NCBI GenBank assembly: GCA_030848705.1
Contig: CM061240.1
Coordinates: 121,260,998 to 121,324,997 of the forward strand
Length of the DNA stretch: 64,000 bases
From: Heracleum sosnowskyi
Lineage: Eukaryota > Streptophyta > Magnoliopsida > Apiales > Apiaceae
Direction of reading: 5' to 3'
Part shown: piece after piece, positions 49,081 to 59,974 of the stretch
How the letters are laid out: each line of letters opens with the position of its first letter
Numbering within the stretch: position 1 is the stretch's first letter
Notes under the pieces: model-generated
Database searches by the model: none
The model's input: the letters and a program-made list of their open reading frames with translations, nothing else
What the model was told of the DNA's origin: nothing
Program-made: the position numbers and the translations under genes

Positions 49081-49204
49081 TGAAGATGATAATATGTTTG
49101 AAAACCCTACGGGTTAATCGTCTTCTGAAGGTCTTTCAGGGTTATTTTGTTTGAAGGTCATACATGGTGATCAACTTTTGAAGACCCTTCGGGGTAATCT
49201 TGTT

Positions 49205-49335
49205 CTGAAGGTCCTGCATCATTCGCATCATGCATTCATTAGTCATCATGTGCATCATTCGCATCATGCATTCATTAATCATCATGTGCATCATTCGCAT
49301 CATGCATTCATTCACATCATCATGTGCATCATACA
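49205..49335. repeat. Tandem repeat of 30-40 bp
   Basis: Three copies of GCATCATTCGCATCATGCAT followed by TCATT. Confidence 0.9.
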
Positions 49336-49574
49336 TTTACTCGTAAACATTGGACATTCTTAGATTCTGTGGTGTTACTTCTTTGATGAAGGTGTTGCTT
49401 GGAATTATTTTTGAAGACCTTTCTTTAAGGTGTTTCTTGGAAATTATTTTTGAAGACCCTTCTTTAAGGTGTTGATTGTAAATTATTTTTTGAAGGCCCT
49501 TCTTTGCGCAAGGTGTTGCTTGGAATACCTTGGTAAACCCGTACTTCCGGGGTGCTTATCCGTACATCCGGAAA

Positions 49575-49970
49575 GCTCACCAAGAAGATGCGTAGGAATA
49601 CGACTTTCTCAGGAAGCGTAAGTCCACTAAACGCATGGAGCAGCTTGGAGTCATTTCTTTATGGAAGAAGATGCGTAGGAATACGACTTCCTCAGGAAGC
49701 GTAAGTCCACTAAACGCATGGAGCAGCTTGGAGTCCTTCCTCTATGGAAGAAGATGCGTAGGAATACGACTTCCTCAAGAAGCGTAAGTTCACTAAACGC
49801 ATGGAGCAGCTGGAGTCCTTTCCCTTGTAGAAGAAGATGCATAGGAATACGACTTTCTCAGGAAGCGTAAGTCCACTAAACGCATGGAGCAGCTGGAGTC
49901 TTTTCCCTTGAGGAAGAATGTGCATAGGAATGCGACTTTCTTAGGGAGTGTAAGTCCACTAAATTCATAC
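49575..49970. repeat. Tandem repeat of about 84 bp
   Basis: About four and a half units share GGAATACGACTT, GGAAGCGTAAGTCCACTAAA and CGCATGGAGCAGC. Open frames read across it simply follow the repeat. Confidence 0.9.
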
Positions 49971-50339
49971 GCTGAAGTTCTTCTCAACACATTAATTCTC
50001 TCCTTATTTCAACATACAAGGACATCACTATTACTGCTACTACATTCTGCTACTCTCTCTTGAATAGTGGATTCGCAAAATCGAACTTGACAATGAGAAG
50101 CGCAACGAAATCTACACAAAGCCGCTCATTCTCTCACACTTACAAAACTACTCGTACATATGTTCTTCTAACATCATGTTGTCTCCCTCGCATCTACAGA
50201 CATATTACGGGTAATTATCTACTCCATTTATTTACAAATCTTCTACTCCTAGTTGTTTCAGTGACTCGGGAAATTCGGAAGATCAAAGCACGTTTAGTTA
50301 TCCGGTCCATCAAGCTGCACTGAAGAACTGGGGGGTAGT

Positions 50340-50798
50340 TGCTACGCCATATTTTCGGTTGCCTCGATTATCTCCTAATTTCCCAATATTAATCTGTTAA
50401 TAATTAATTGTTTAACCACTAAGTAATATCATCTCTCTGAAACGAGGAAACAATCAATCTCAATCAATCAATTAATAAAAAAATATCTCCAAACGATTCT
50501 TTCAAATCAGGAAAGAATCACAATGCTAATATAACTCTAAAAAGATAAAATCAACTTATCTTAAGATATTCCTTGACAGGGATTAAAAATATTATTCTAT
50601 CACAGAACTACGTTGGCTTGATCCCTATATATAAACAGGGTATGCAGACATCTTGGAATAGGATCCGACACATCTAACAAGTCGAGACACCTTTCAAATC
50701 CAACCTCAAACATCAAAAAATCTCAAATCCCTCTATTTTCATAATTCGTTATTTCAGCAATTCCCAAAATTTGTTATCACCAAATTTCTCCGTTAACA
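50340..50798 (+). repeat. 3' LTR of the non-autonomous element
   Basis: TGCTACGCC to CCGTTAACA. Only its last 72 bp have a partner (48176-48247). Confidence 0.75.
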
Positions 50799-51652
50799 AC
50801 TAAAGTTGGGACTAGACGGGGCCTCTATCCGTTAACAAACCGTCAGAAACATCACAAATTGAATTAAGATTTTGAAATGAAACTACATTTAGGAGATAAT
50901 GATGACATTTCGTTAGGTTTGGAACCAATATGAATGTTCGTGTATGTATCCTTAATGGCAAATTATTTTACTAGAACAAGTTTAATTTTTCACCCTGAAA
51001 AATTGGTTAAAATACCATATATTGAATTTAGTTTGTGAGGGTAATGATATTGAGTGATGAAATTTGTTAGGGCCATAACCAATTCTAAGGTGGTTTAAAA
51101 AATTATTAAAGGCTTAAATATTGAAGTCAAAAGCGAAATATATATCATAAAGAATAAAAATATGAACTCATACCACTTTTTTAATTTAAATCAATTTTTT
51201 CAATTGAAATTAGTATTAACGTTCACATGCCTATTTTCTTAACTATAACTAAAATTCATTTTTTAACTGCCTATTTTTGGTAGTTGGACAAGTAGACCAC
51301 TTGTTTTGGTTTCTATATATGTTACTGTTAGTGTTTGTAGGTGTAGTTAGTTTGAAACTTCGGACTTCCCATCAACAAATATTGGCCCTAACTCTCTCAT
51401 TTTCGTTTTTTGGCCTATTTCAACTCATTATGAGAAGGTTTAATCTCTCATGTGTGTTAAAATATCATTGGAGTTGCTTTAAGAAATTGAATGCATCATA
51501 AAGAGATCGTACATAGAAGATGATCATAACACTCACAAACCAACAACAAACATAATTTTTAAGTGGCAACTAAGCACTTAATATTATTGACGTCGATGTG
51601 CTGCGTTACATCAGCAGCACACACTTGACATACGAAGATGTAAGAGAACAAA
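50799..51652. other. Intergenic DNA and MLP 3' flank
   Basis: About 850 bp, AT-rich. No gene was recognised. The last 100 bp or so before 51653 should be 3' UTR of the minus-strand MLP-like gene. Confidence 0.4.
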
Positions 51653-54600
51653 TTACTTGTCTAGATGATAAGTCTCGATAGCCTTTGTAATACGAAGAAC
51701 ATGATCCAAATACTCGGTCGGATCCTTAACACTCTCGTCCACTTTTTCGTAGTCGAAGCTCCATGTCACTAGATTATCTTCACCTTTTGTATCGACATGA
51801 ATACTGGTGACAAAGATCTTGAAGTCGTCTAGCAGATCTCCTTCAAGCACCTTGAAAATTACTGATTTATCCTCTTTGTCTATCATTTCTACCCTGTCCT
51901 TCGTCATCAATTCCTTCCCGTCTGTATAACAATATATAAGGGTTAGATTAAGATATATACATTTATATGATCGAAATTAATCAACATTCAACAATGAGTA
52001 TGCATAGCTCAAAAATCTAACATTAATCATTAATAGCAAAATATTAAGTTCTATGGATACAATAGTGATTTTCATATAATATACTTTGCAAAACAGTATG
52101 TTTTGAAAATTTTTGATTACAAAATATGATCTAGAAACATATGTGATCTCCATCTTTCCATAAAAAAACTGGTCTCCATAAAACTTAACTTTCTCTCACT
52201 CTATATATATATATATGTAAATGAGAACCGTTGGATGTAATATTAAAAGAATATTCTTTTTTTGATATCTAAAATGCTCCCACGGTTCAACGGTTCGAAT
52301 CCCGTCAACAACATATTATTATTAAATATTTATATCATCTATTTTTCTAAGCTACATTCAAAAGTTCAAGATATTATTTTATCGACAACATATTAAGAAT
52401 TTTTAAAATCAAAATACAAAAAAAAAAAACTTAGAATAACATCATACATATATTATTATATTTGATTAATTTTTAAAATCATATAAATCAAGATATAGAT
52501 AATAAGATAAAAAATACTAAAATTCATCCATGCATCGCACGGGTTATAGGCTAGTATATATATATAGTTAAGTTCTATGGAGACCACCTTTTTTGTGGAG
52601 ACCTAGAGATCACATACCTTCTGCAATCTAAATTTGGCAAAATAGATCATATTTTGTAATCAAAAATTTACAAATCGTACTATTTTGCAAAGTATATTCT
52701 ATGAAAGTCACTATTTTATTGAAAATCTTGAAAATCATGTAAGTTCTACAAACTAAACATGAATGTTCTGCAAACCGAACATGTTTTGCAAAACAATATG
52801 TTTTGCTATGTTTTAGTTGCAAAACATAAATAATTTTAAAGATTTTAAATAAAAATAGTTATTTTCATAGAACATAATTTATAAAATATTATATTTTACT
52901 AAATTTAGATTGCAGAACGCATGTGGTCTCCAAGTCTTCACAAAAAAGGTGGTCTCCATAAAATTTAACTCTATATATATATGGCTACTCTAGTGAGAAC
53001 CCCTCTTATAATGAGAACTAAGAATTTGATATAATTTTATAATTTATTTCTTTATTTTATTACAAAAACCAAATATAACCCCTGCACTCTTTTTTCTTTG
53101 TTCAATTTCATTCAACCACCCCCGCAATCGGGCCACCATCGTCACGGAATCATCAAATTGAAACCAATCACCGAATTAAAATCAAAATCACCAAAGAATT
53201 ACCATCATCACCACCGCAACTACATTACCGCCAACACAATCAACACTACACCGTCATCATGCCGCCAACACTTATCACCATAACCGCCACCACAATCACC
53301 ACCACCACCACAAAAATCTAACACCATTATAAACACATTTGCAGAATCACATACAACGTAAAACCAAATCACTAATATTAAAACCATTACCACCACAACC
53401 AAGTTTAATTAATTAAAAATTTAAACGCCATCTATAAAATCACTATATTTAAGGAAGAATCACCAAATACTTAAAGCAAATCACCAAAATTTGTTGAAAC
53501 TAAAATTATAAAAAAGCATCATATCTGAATAGGTGATGGTGTTCAACATCATCCTTGATGGCGGTGGTTAGTTTTTCGGATATTAGATCGAAAATAGAGA
53601 TATATATAAGATCGGATTTGATCGGATTTATGGTATTGTTATTTATATAAGAGTATATATATATATGTAGAGCTCATGATACTGATACTGGTGAGTTGGT
53701 GATCCAGGAATTCATTGAGAAAGGGACTTCATTTCATAATATAAAAAAATTATAAATGTCTTGTAGATCTTATATATAATTAGGGTAAATTATTAATAGG
53801 GTGGCCTCAAATACCATAATTTTTTAATACAAACAAAAAGATTATGGAGGTTAAACCGAGAGATTTGGAGCGCCCAAGCACCCCTTCTGTATGTGCCGTG
53901 GGACTTATATACTGTGCAAACTCGTGGCCGGACTCGTGGCCGGCCGACTAGAAAATTAGTCAAAAAGTTAGTGCATCATCCAATCCATCAAAAGTTGTCC
54001 GTCATAATAGAAAAATAATCTTGTTCGGGAGATAGTTAGAGCATCTCCAACGGTGCTGGCTAAAATCGTTAGCTAAAATAATATAAAATGCTGATTATGT
54101 AAAATTTGCTGAACCTGTAAGATATTGTGCTCCAATGGAGTTGCCTATACTAGTTGGCTATATTTTAAAAATAGAATGTTATTATTATTTCAAGTTGTTA
54201 AAAATAGAATATATGATTTGAATATGGTAATAATTGATGTGGAGTTCTACTACAGGTCCATAGAGGTTGGACAAAAATAGCCAACATGGAGGGGTTGACT
54301 AAAATTTTAGCTAACAGCTTTGTCCCATTGGAGCAGATTATTTTTTACACATTATCTATTTTTTTTATTTATGGTAATCCACCTATAATTTTAGCTAAGG
54401 GTTCTCCACCATTGGAGATTGATCTGTAGTTAAAATTAAGCATATATATAGGTGTACATAAATATAATAGGCTTACCCATAAAATATTTCCAAATGAGAA
54501 GGGAGCCAACTTTTCCAAATTCTCCTTCATGCAGATCACAACCTTTAATTTCTGGGGTCATGGTGTGTAGATGGTGTGGTCTGGTACTGAAGATCTCATA

Positions 54601-54657
54601 AAACACATCTCCTGACTTGATGCTTGTCTGACATAATAACTTACCAGTTAATCCCAT
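51653..54657 (-). CDS. MLP-like protein (Bet v 1 family), two exons, 149 aa
   Basis: Exon 1 is 54657-54477, exon 2 is 51921-51653. The donor is G|GTAAGC, the acceptor ATACAG|AC, phase 1. The spliced frame is 149 aa, close to the usual 150 or so of major latex protein-like proteins. Family features seen: MGLTGKL start, IKSGDVFYE, the PHHLHTMTPEIKG stretch, LHEGEFGKVGS (the glycine-rich loop region), KSVIFKVLEGDLL and a C-terminal helix ending YHLDK. Such proteins have a hydrophobic cavity and are thought to bind small ligands in the cytosol, with roles in defence and stress; the ligand here is unknown. No stop or frameshift is seen. The intron (51922-54476) is 2.55 kb, far longer than usual for this family, and is filled with repeats. 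A partial second copy lies at 47727-47856. Confidence 0.88.
52044..52190. mobile_element. MITE-like element, internally deleted copy
   Basis: Its ends TTAAGTTCTATGGA and CCATAAAACTTAA mirror each other, and its inner part resembles 52566-52970. It lies in the MLP intron. Confidence 0.6.
52200..52554 (+). mobile_element. Possible short Helitron
   Basis: The 3' end has an imperfect hairpin CCATGCATCGCACGG, then 8 bases, then CTAG followed by T, as in plant Helitrons. The 5' TC (52200-52201) in a TATA run is tentative and the base before it is C rather than A. It encodes nothing. It lies in the MLP intron between two related MITE-like copies. Confidence 0.4.
52566..52970. mobile_element. MITE-like element with terminal inverted repeats
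   Basis: The left end AGTTAAGTTCTATGGAGACC and the inverted right end AGTTAAATTTTATGGAGACC continue alike through ACCTTTTTTGTG. It is about 405 bp, inserted in a TA-rich run, with no coding capacity. Superfamily not assigned. Confidence 0.75.
52971..54035. other. Repeat-derived intron DNA of the MLP gene
   Basis: Begins with GGCTACTCTAGTGAGAACCC, which looks like the start of another dispersed repeat. 53095-53400 is unusually rich in CCA/ATCACC on the plus strand. No exon was recognised. Confidence 0.4.
54039..54429. mobile_element. MITE-like element, GAGCATCTCCAA type
   Basis: The left end GAGCATCTCCAACGG follows TTA (54036-54038). The right part CCATTGGAGATTGATC is its imperfect inverse, with another TTA at 54430-54432. 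TTA duplications suggest a PIF/Harbinger-type element, but the terminal repeat is degraded. It ends about 45 bp from exon 1 of the MLP-like gene. Confidence 0.55.
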
Positions 54658-54715
54658 TTTGAGAGTGTAATTATATATGTTGTGCGCGGATAACTAGAGT
54701 AGATGTTACTAGCGT

Positions 54716-54722
54716 TTATATA
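54716..54722 (-). promoter_or_regulatory. TATA box of the MLP-like gene
   Basis: On the minus strand TATATAA in GCTATATAAACG, about 60 bp before the ATG at 54657, a normal distance for a plant promoter. Confidence 0.7.
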
Positions 54723-55393
54723 GCAACATGGCAGCGCCATATCCTGCTACTGTAACTTATAACACACATTTATGGTATGCATTTCATGATTTAGATTTTG
54801 GAAAAGGCTGTCCAACCAAACCATTTTTGTGATTGCTATTCTTTTTATCCCTTCTAGAGACATTATTCATGCACAGTTCTCTTTTTAGTTGTTCATTTCA
54901 GAAAAAAAGTATTTGTCCTTTTTATTATTTTCCATATTCGACTACGGTATACATGTTAACAACTCATCTTAAATGAAAATAGTTATTATAGATAAATAAT
55001 TAAGTAAATAAATTATTTAACTAACATTTGTATTATTTTTTAAAAAAACATTAATAAAACGAAGGAATGATTCTTTTCAGGTACAAAACCGGTGGCTTTT
55101 GACCTAGACACTGTTGGTCCGCTTGAAAAGAAAAGATGTTTAGTGAGGTTAAAAACAACCCTTTGATTGCAATCGAAAACTTCTGTGTAGAGAGAAGATC
55201 TCCTAATATAAAAGAAACTCCTCCCGAAGTAATAGCTAAAATGTAGGAACAACTATATATATAACCACTACCCCATGAATACTGATTCCAAAAATTAAAT
55301 AACTAAACAAAGTAACTGCCTGATCCATATTGTTTACTATTTGTACTACTACTTGTCTATATATCTTGGATTAGGCTTACTAATCCTGCTGGA
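54723..55393. other. MLP upstream region
   Basis: About 670 bp, no gene recognised. It should hold the rest of the MLP promoter. Confidence 0.4.
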
Positions 55394-55507
55394 ATGGCGC
55401 AGCACCCATCCTGCTTCCTTATAGCTATTATCAGCTTGCTTGCCATTCTGGCATTCCTTCAGACACATATCTCACACGCACCTGGAACTCCTCCACCAGC
55501 ATACACA
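55394..55507 (+). CDS. Candidate first exon with a signal peptide (38 codons)
   Basis: ATG 55394 opens a reading frame with a clear secretion-signal pattern: a short polar start, the hydrophobic core CFLIAIISLLAILAFLQ and a small-residue region ISHAPG, followed by a proline-rich end TPPPAYT. A GTAAAA donor follows at once, in phase 0. No full gene can be built, because the nearest coding-like segment (55868 on) is not in matching phase. It may be a real exon of a small secreted protein, a pseudogene or chance. I do not recognise a family. Confidence 0.3.
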
Positions 55508-55867
55508 GTAAAAGCTCTATAAATACGGTTGGAGTCAAGGAATTTTATAAATTTAGAGGGATATTAATTAATCGATTAATTAGTATATATTTATTTATCG
55601 AAACTTTTTAAATATAAAAAAAAGTAATTTTTTAATTATTTGAATTCAAATAGAATGAATTGTACTAATTTATATATTTTACTTAAGTCAATGTATAAGT
55701 TACAAATTCAATATTGGGCAAAAATATTAAAAAATCATGCTAAAAATGACGTTGAAGACAATATAAAAATATCTAATTCTTTTTGTGTGACTAATACAAG
55801 AATAGTTAATTCAATATTTATTAGTTACAAATTCAACTTATTCTTGAAGCCAACTATCTCAATCTAG

Positions 55868-56195
55868 TGCTGGGAAAGGTCCAAATCTTATGATGGGGCA
55901 CACTTACAGAGGTAGAAACTTTCAAATTTCTAACGGAAACACGACCGGAGAAGTTGATCGGATCGCAGCTGGAACGACGGGGACAAGCTTTTAAAGGACT
56001 TTGTACTTTCAAATCAGCACTTTGTAGACAAGGAGGTACTGTCGGATTTTATTAAGAGGAATAAGGCGGCCTTCGCAGACGCGCTGAATCAAATACACCG
56101 GAGAAGTCTAAGAGATAGCCAAAAGTGTAGGATCAAAACAGAGCTATTATATGTACTAGTATGGGTGCCCGCGGTGCTGGGAGCTGTAATTTGGT
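55868..56195 (+). pseudogene. GC-richer coding-like island, unknown family
   Basis: Clearly richer in GC than its surroundings. The frame from 55869 reads through GHTYRGRNFQISNGNTTGEV to TAA at about 55993. A different frame overlapping it then runs to TAG at about 56195, including LSDFIKRNKAAFADALNQ and a hydrophobic C-terminal end LLYVLVWVPAVLGAVIW that looks like a membrane anchor. A CTAG acceptor precedes it. Joining the two segments needs a frameshift or an unseen intron. The family and origin are unknown. Confidence 0.35.
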
Positions 56196-56199
56196 AGTT

Positions 56200-57195
56200 A
56201 TTTAAAAGGTTACATAATTGGGAAATTTGGCTTTTAAACCAACATAACAGTTGTGCATAGCATGTCTTTCCCCGGAATGTATATTTGAGAGGATTTCATA
56301 CTTGTAAGAAGCAGTAGAGACAAATATTATACCTTTTGTTTTTGTTTGTTCCTTCAAGACGTTTGGAAAAGCTCATGTTGCAAACTGGTTGTTGGATGTT
56401 GAACTGTAATTTTTAGGAATCTTTCTTTACAAACCTGACTAAAACTCCCTACATCTTTATGGACTCTATCGTAAGCCCAAAAGATTTGATGTTTCTTTTT
56501 CCAGTTTTGTGTCGGTTGCATCTTTGTTTTTTTTTCATTAAACGATCATTTATTTGTATTTTATGACAGTTTTATGAAAATTAATCAAACTTGGAATTAT
56601 AATATTAAAAAAAGAAAAAAATGGAAATAATTTAATTGTGAAATGGTATCGTTGTATTTTAATAAATGAATATGGGTTTTTGTAATAAAAAATTGTTTGA
56701 TGAGGAGTTCCCTTAAATTTACATAATTAGTTACATTTTTTTAAAAAACGTCTGTTCATATCTGTAAAATATGTATGTTACATTGCCAAGTTTCAGACCA
56801 AAAAAGGTAATGCTAACATTATAGATATTTTCGAAGGGATGTATCAGTTCACGCATGCCGATGTTGTTCTAGAAATGCACTTAGCTAACTACTCTAATTA
56901 AAGCATTTAGTACTCTGCACTCTCATTTCCACTTAATGCATTGAGTTGGTCTATGAACCAATTAAGTAATCATGTTTGGACAGTAATAATAAAATATAAG
57001 AATCAAGTTCATAAGATAGAGATGCAAGTGTACAACATACTTATGTTGACACCCGGAATCTATAGATTAACAAAGGGTTTCATTGACACCCAGAATTTAG
57101 GGATTAACATCCATTGTTCCGCATAAAACTTATAAATATAAATTACATACCCAAACGTTAATGGGTAGCCCAAAAGAACTACATGCATAGCCGTC
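56200..57195. other. Intergenic DNA
   Basis: No gene recognised. 57050-57110 holds a short direct duplication (TTGACACCCGGAATC and TTGACACCCAGAATT about 35 bp apart). Confidence 0.4.
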
Positions 57196-57597
57196 TTAAA
57201 CCGGTCGGTGAATCTGCTTCCTCAATTGATCGACTTGAGCATTGAGGCGCATAATCTCCTCCATCATCATTGGTACCTGTGCCTTGAAGTTTGCACAATA
57301 TTCTTCATGGTTCTTACATAGCTCTCTCACTTGCATGGCCATGGTTGCAAGGTTAACATTCAAGTTAGTCAGCGACTTCTCTATTTTCTCGTCATGATTG
57401 TGTTTGTAAGCGTCCAGATCGGGTTTGTACTCATCAGTTCATCATCTGAGTCGATCAAGTGATCAGCAGATGCACTATGTAGATCAGTTACATGCAAAAA
57501 CAAAACAATTATCAGAAAGCGGAGAGACCTGAATAGAATTAAGATACCAGAAAACGAATATAAAAATTACGTACCCAGTTATATTGGGAGATGCCAT
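57196..57597 (-). pseudogene. Small coiled-coil protein gene with a frame break
   Basis: Exon 1 (57597-57575) codes MASPNITG up to a GTACGT donor. Exon 2 starts at 57474 after ATAG and continues ASADHLIDSDDEL in phase. Near 57437 the frame must shift by one to continue as a clearly coding stretch (YKHNHDEKIEKSLTNLN, then MQVRELCKNHEEYC, then MMMEEIMRLNAQVDQLRKQ) to TAA 57198-57196. Without the shift it stops after about 45 codons. The C-terminal half is a likely coiled coil. The break may be a real pseudogene lesion or a sequence error. A TATATA run lies near 57635. The family is not recognised. Confidence 0.4.
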
Positions 57598-57640
57598 TGA
57601 GATGTAGTAGATTTTAATCTATGTACCTACATATATAGGA

Positions 57641-58517
57641 GCATAGAGAAGAAGAGGAAATGGTAAGTCGGGGTTCTTAATGATCAGAACGTCCGTATTT
57701 AACATGGTTCACTGTTTGCGTAATTTTTTTTTGTTGAAAAGTGGTATTTGTTGTTTCAAATTCCACCGCCCTCGAATTTTTTTTTTAATTTATAAATATA
57801 AAAGATCACTATTATTCTAAGTTTTAAAATAAAAAAAATGATAATATTTATAGTAATCTATCTACAGCGTATTATTAAAGACCCAAAATAAAAGTTTGTT
57901 CATTACAATAATTGTTTTGGGGTCCTTTTTCAGTCAAATTTTGTGATATGACTTAATTAGACGTAATTAATTATATCACTTATCTGTTTTCACTAAGTTT
58001 TTTTTAGATAGACACTTTAACATGGTTTGAGCTTATTAGATACCCAAAAAGTCCATAATTTTTTAATGAAAAATTAAATATCGAAAATTTATTAAAAAAT
58101 AAAATTTGTGAAACCCAATTTAGTTAAATATATGTTCAATGCACTCTGACATACGAGCCAGTAAGTTAAAATTGTAATTTTTTTTTGAAACACAATTAGT
58201 CCTAAAAACGAACCTTAAAAGACGCACATGTTTGGGTTATCTATGTAATAACCTTTTTTGACTATAGATAGACTATATATCAATTTGTAGTTAAGCCAAC
58301 AGTTGGAAAACAGGGTATAAAACACATATATAGGGTCTTTCCAGTTTGAGATTTGCCTTAAAAGTTCGCATGTAAGCATTACATTTGACATCCATTGTCA
58401 ACATTGAGAAAAACAACATTAACAAAAGTTGGAAAATTTGTCCTTCATTATCCTCAGCTACTCTGGTGTCTTCTTGGTAGGTGGTGTTCCTTAATTTTGA
58501 TCCAGCATTTTGGGTGA
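57641..58517. other. Intergenic AT-rich DNA and RPA1-like 3' flank
   Basis: No gene recognised. An open frame continues on the minus strand below 58518, but only by reading through a likely intron and past the proposed stop. Confidence 0.4.
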
Positions 58518-59859
58518 TTAGAAATTGAGCTCCGACATGCCAGTAATGTGGTATGAAGTCGGGGATTGCTGTGCAAAAGGAAATATGTATATGAGAAACA
58601 GGTGTGCTTATTGTTGTTAAAAGTTGATTAGAAGCATCTTGTTTAGAAAAAAATATTACTTGAGTAGTTGTCTGTTGGGTGCTTGTTGATGGCTCGTCTT
58701 CTTCAACCTCTGGGATGTAGAATCCCTTGCAGATGTTGTTGGCATAGTACACACTGTCTTTATTCATAATGTTACCATCTTTGACATATAGTTTGACAGT
58801 TATGTCTGTTTTCTCTAAATTATTCAGTATTTTTGGGAAGGTTTGGTCCCCCATTTGCTGATCCAGTGTATGAAAATGCCGATTATTTATTGAATGTGAT
58901 CATGATTCATACGTTAATAGTTCATTTATGGAAATAATTTACATACCTCCTTGTACAATGCTTCAGCTCTTGTTCCTAAAAGTGTGCGTACTTCACGATC
59001 TTCCAAATGAATCTCTATGCAACCGCTTTCGTCTGAACCGAGTATTGATATTCTGAACCTTTGAAGAAACCAAATTTATGAACAACCCAATCAGTGCAAC
59101 AGAATCAAAGAACCAAATGACTACCATATATCTTAGATTTCAAAATTACTTTTTCTCTGGTTGTGGAATTCTTCTATTGCATTTTGAGCAGATGAAGTCT
59201 CCTCTTATGGATTGGATTTGTTCCTTACAACCCGTACAAATGTGATAATACCATTTTCCTTTGTCGTCAACGTAGAGAATGTTGGCGTGTGTAATGACTT
59301 CACTCTGTTACATAATTTGCTGAATTAGTATTTATGTAAATTTTTGTTCCATGTAAATATAGTAGATTGTCTTTAACTTTTACCTCGGTCGAGTCCTTTT
59401 GTAACTTTTTGATCTCCCCTATTGTCAGCCATTGTACCTTCTTCTTTGTTTTTGCACTCTGATTATGTTTATAAAAGTTTGGATTTGCTAACCTGTAAAA
59501 GTACTAAAATTAATAATTTTTCAAAGATTACATTGAAATAGAGTATTTATTTTCATTACATTTTCCTCATCTCTGCTACGCTGTGGTGTTGGTGGTTGAG
59601 GTAAAATGTAGTAGCAGCAGCATTTGAAAGATCAACTTGATCTGTGATATATGCATTAGTTATGTTAAAGGTGCACGGTGAGTAAAAAAATAAACCAAAT
59701 AAGAGAAATTAATGAAAGCAAAGAAAAAGAATACCATTCCAAGATCCTACTTTGCAACATGTTATGATGATGATTACAGGTTCTTGAGCAGGTTGTAGTT
59801 GTAGTTGTTGGCTAAAACTTTTTGCAAGTGCATCCCAAAAAGTGACATTCACACATGAG
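58518..59859 (-). CDS. RPA1-like (replication factor A C-terminal) gene, 3' seven exons
   Basis: Exons read 5' to 3' on the minus strand: 59859-59735, 59641-59560, 59492-59384, 59304-59150, 59058-58947, 58857-58660, 58568-58518, all with GT and AG borders and matching phases, about 277 codons. Seen in order: VTFWDALAKSFSQQLQ, PVIIIITCCKVGSWN, AAATTFYLNHQHHSVAEMRK (end of one OB fold), then the zinc-binding OB fold with CTGC and CSKC (HICTGCKEQIQSIRGDFICSK), FRISILGSDESGCIEIHLED and a short C-terminus. This is the C-terminal half of RPA70-type single-stranded DNA-binding proteins, a family much expanded in plants and also carried by Helitrons. The 5' exons are not in view: copia D begins 52 bp upstream of the first exon seen, so the gene is either split by D or truncated. 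The last exon is the least certain. Confidence 0.7.
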
Positions 59860-59966
59860 CTTTTACATTAGGAAGAAATTGATTTAGTTATGTCATGCAT
59901 GTCTGGATATTTGTTAGATCAGAATTCAATGATCGTTAGGAGCTAGACTCAACTGATCAGGATTGC

Positions 59967-59974
59967 TGACGTCA
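59967..59974 (+). promoter_or_regulatory. bZIP-type palindrome TGACGTCA in the copia D LTR
   Basis: TGACGTCA is the classic CRE/TGA-type bZIP binding sequence. The same 8-mer is in the LTR of fragment C at 39018-39025, at a similar distance from the LTR start. Binding is inference. Confidence 0.5.

Larger units (their letters stand above)
48176..50798 (+). mobile_element. Non-autonomous LTR retroelement with tandem-repeat interior
   Basis: A 3' LTR (50340-50798, TGCTACGCC...CCGTTAACA, 459 bp) is preceded by the purine run AACTGGGGGGTAG. The last 72 bp of a 5' LTR (48176-48247) match its end. TGGCGCTAGAAGGAGGGG at 48250-48267 sits where a primer site should. The interior has no gag or pol motifs. 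It consists largely of short tandem repeats. The 5' LTR is truncated, so no TSD can be tested. Confidence 0.75.

Noticed and set aside
49142..49990. Open frames with repeated peptides on the minus strand
   Set aside because: The peptide repeats are a by-product of the 33-bp and 84-bp DNA tandem repeats. No start context or domain.
53098..53402. His/Thr/Pro-rich open frame in the CCA-rich stretch
   Set aside because: It results from simple-sequence composition in the MLP intron. Frames are open on both strands without a domain.
58291..58517. Extension of the RPA1-like coding frame down to 58291
   Set aside because: It requires reading through a segment with a good donor (CAA|GTAATA) and a pyrimidine-rich acceptor at 58568, and the sequence there no longer resembles the family.
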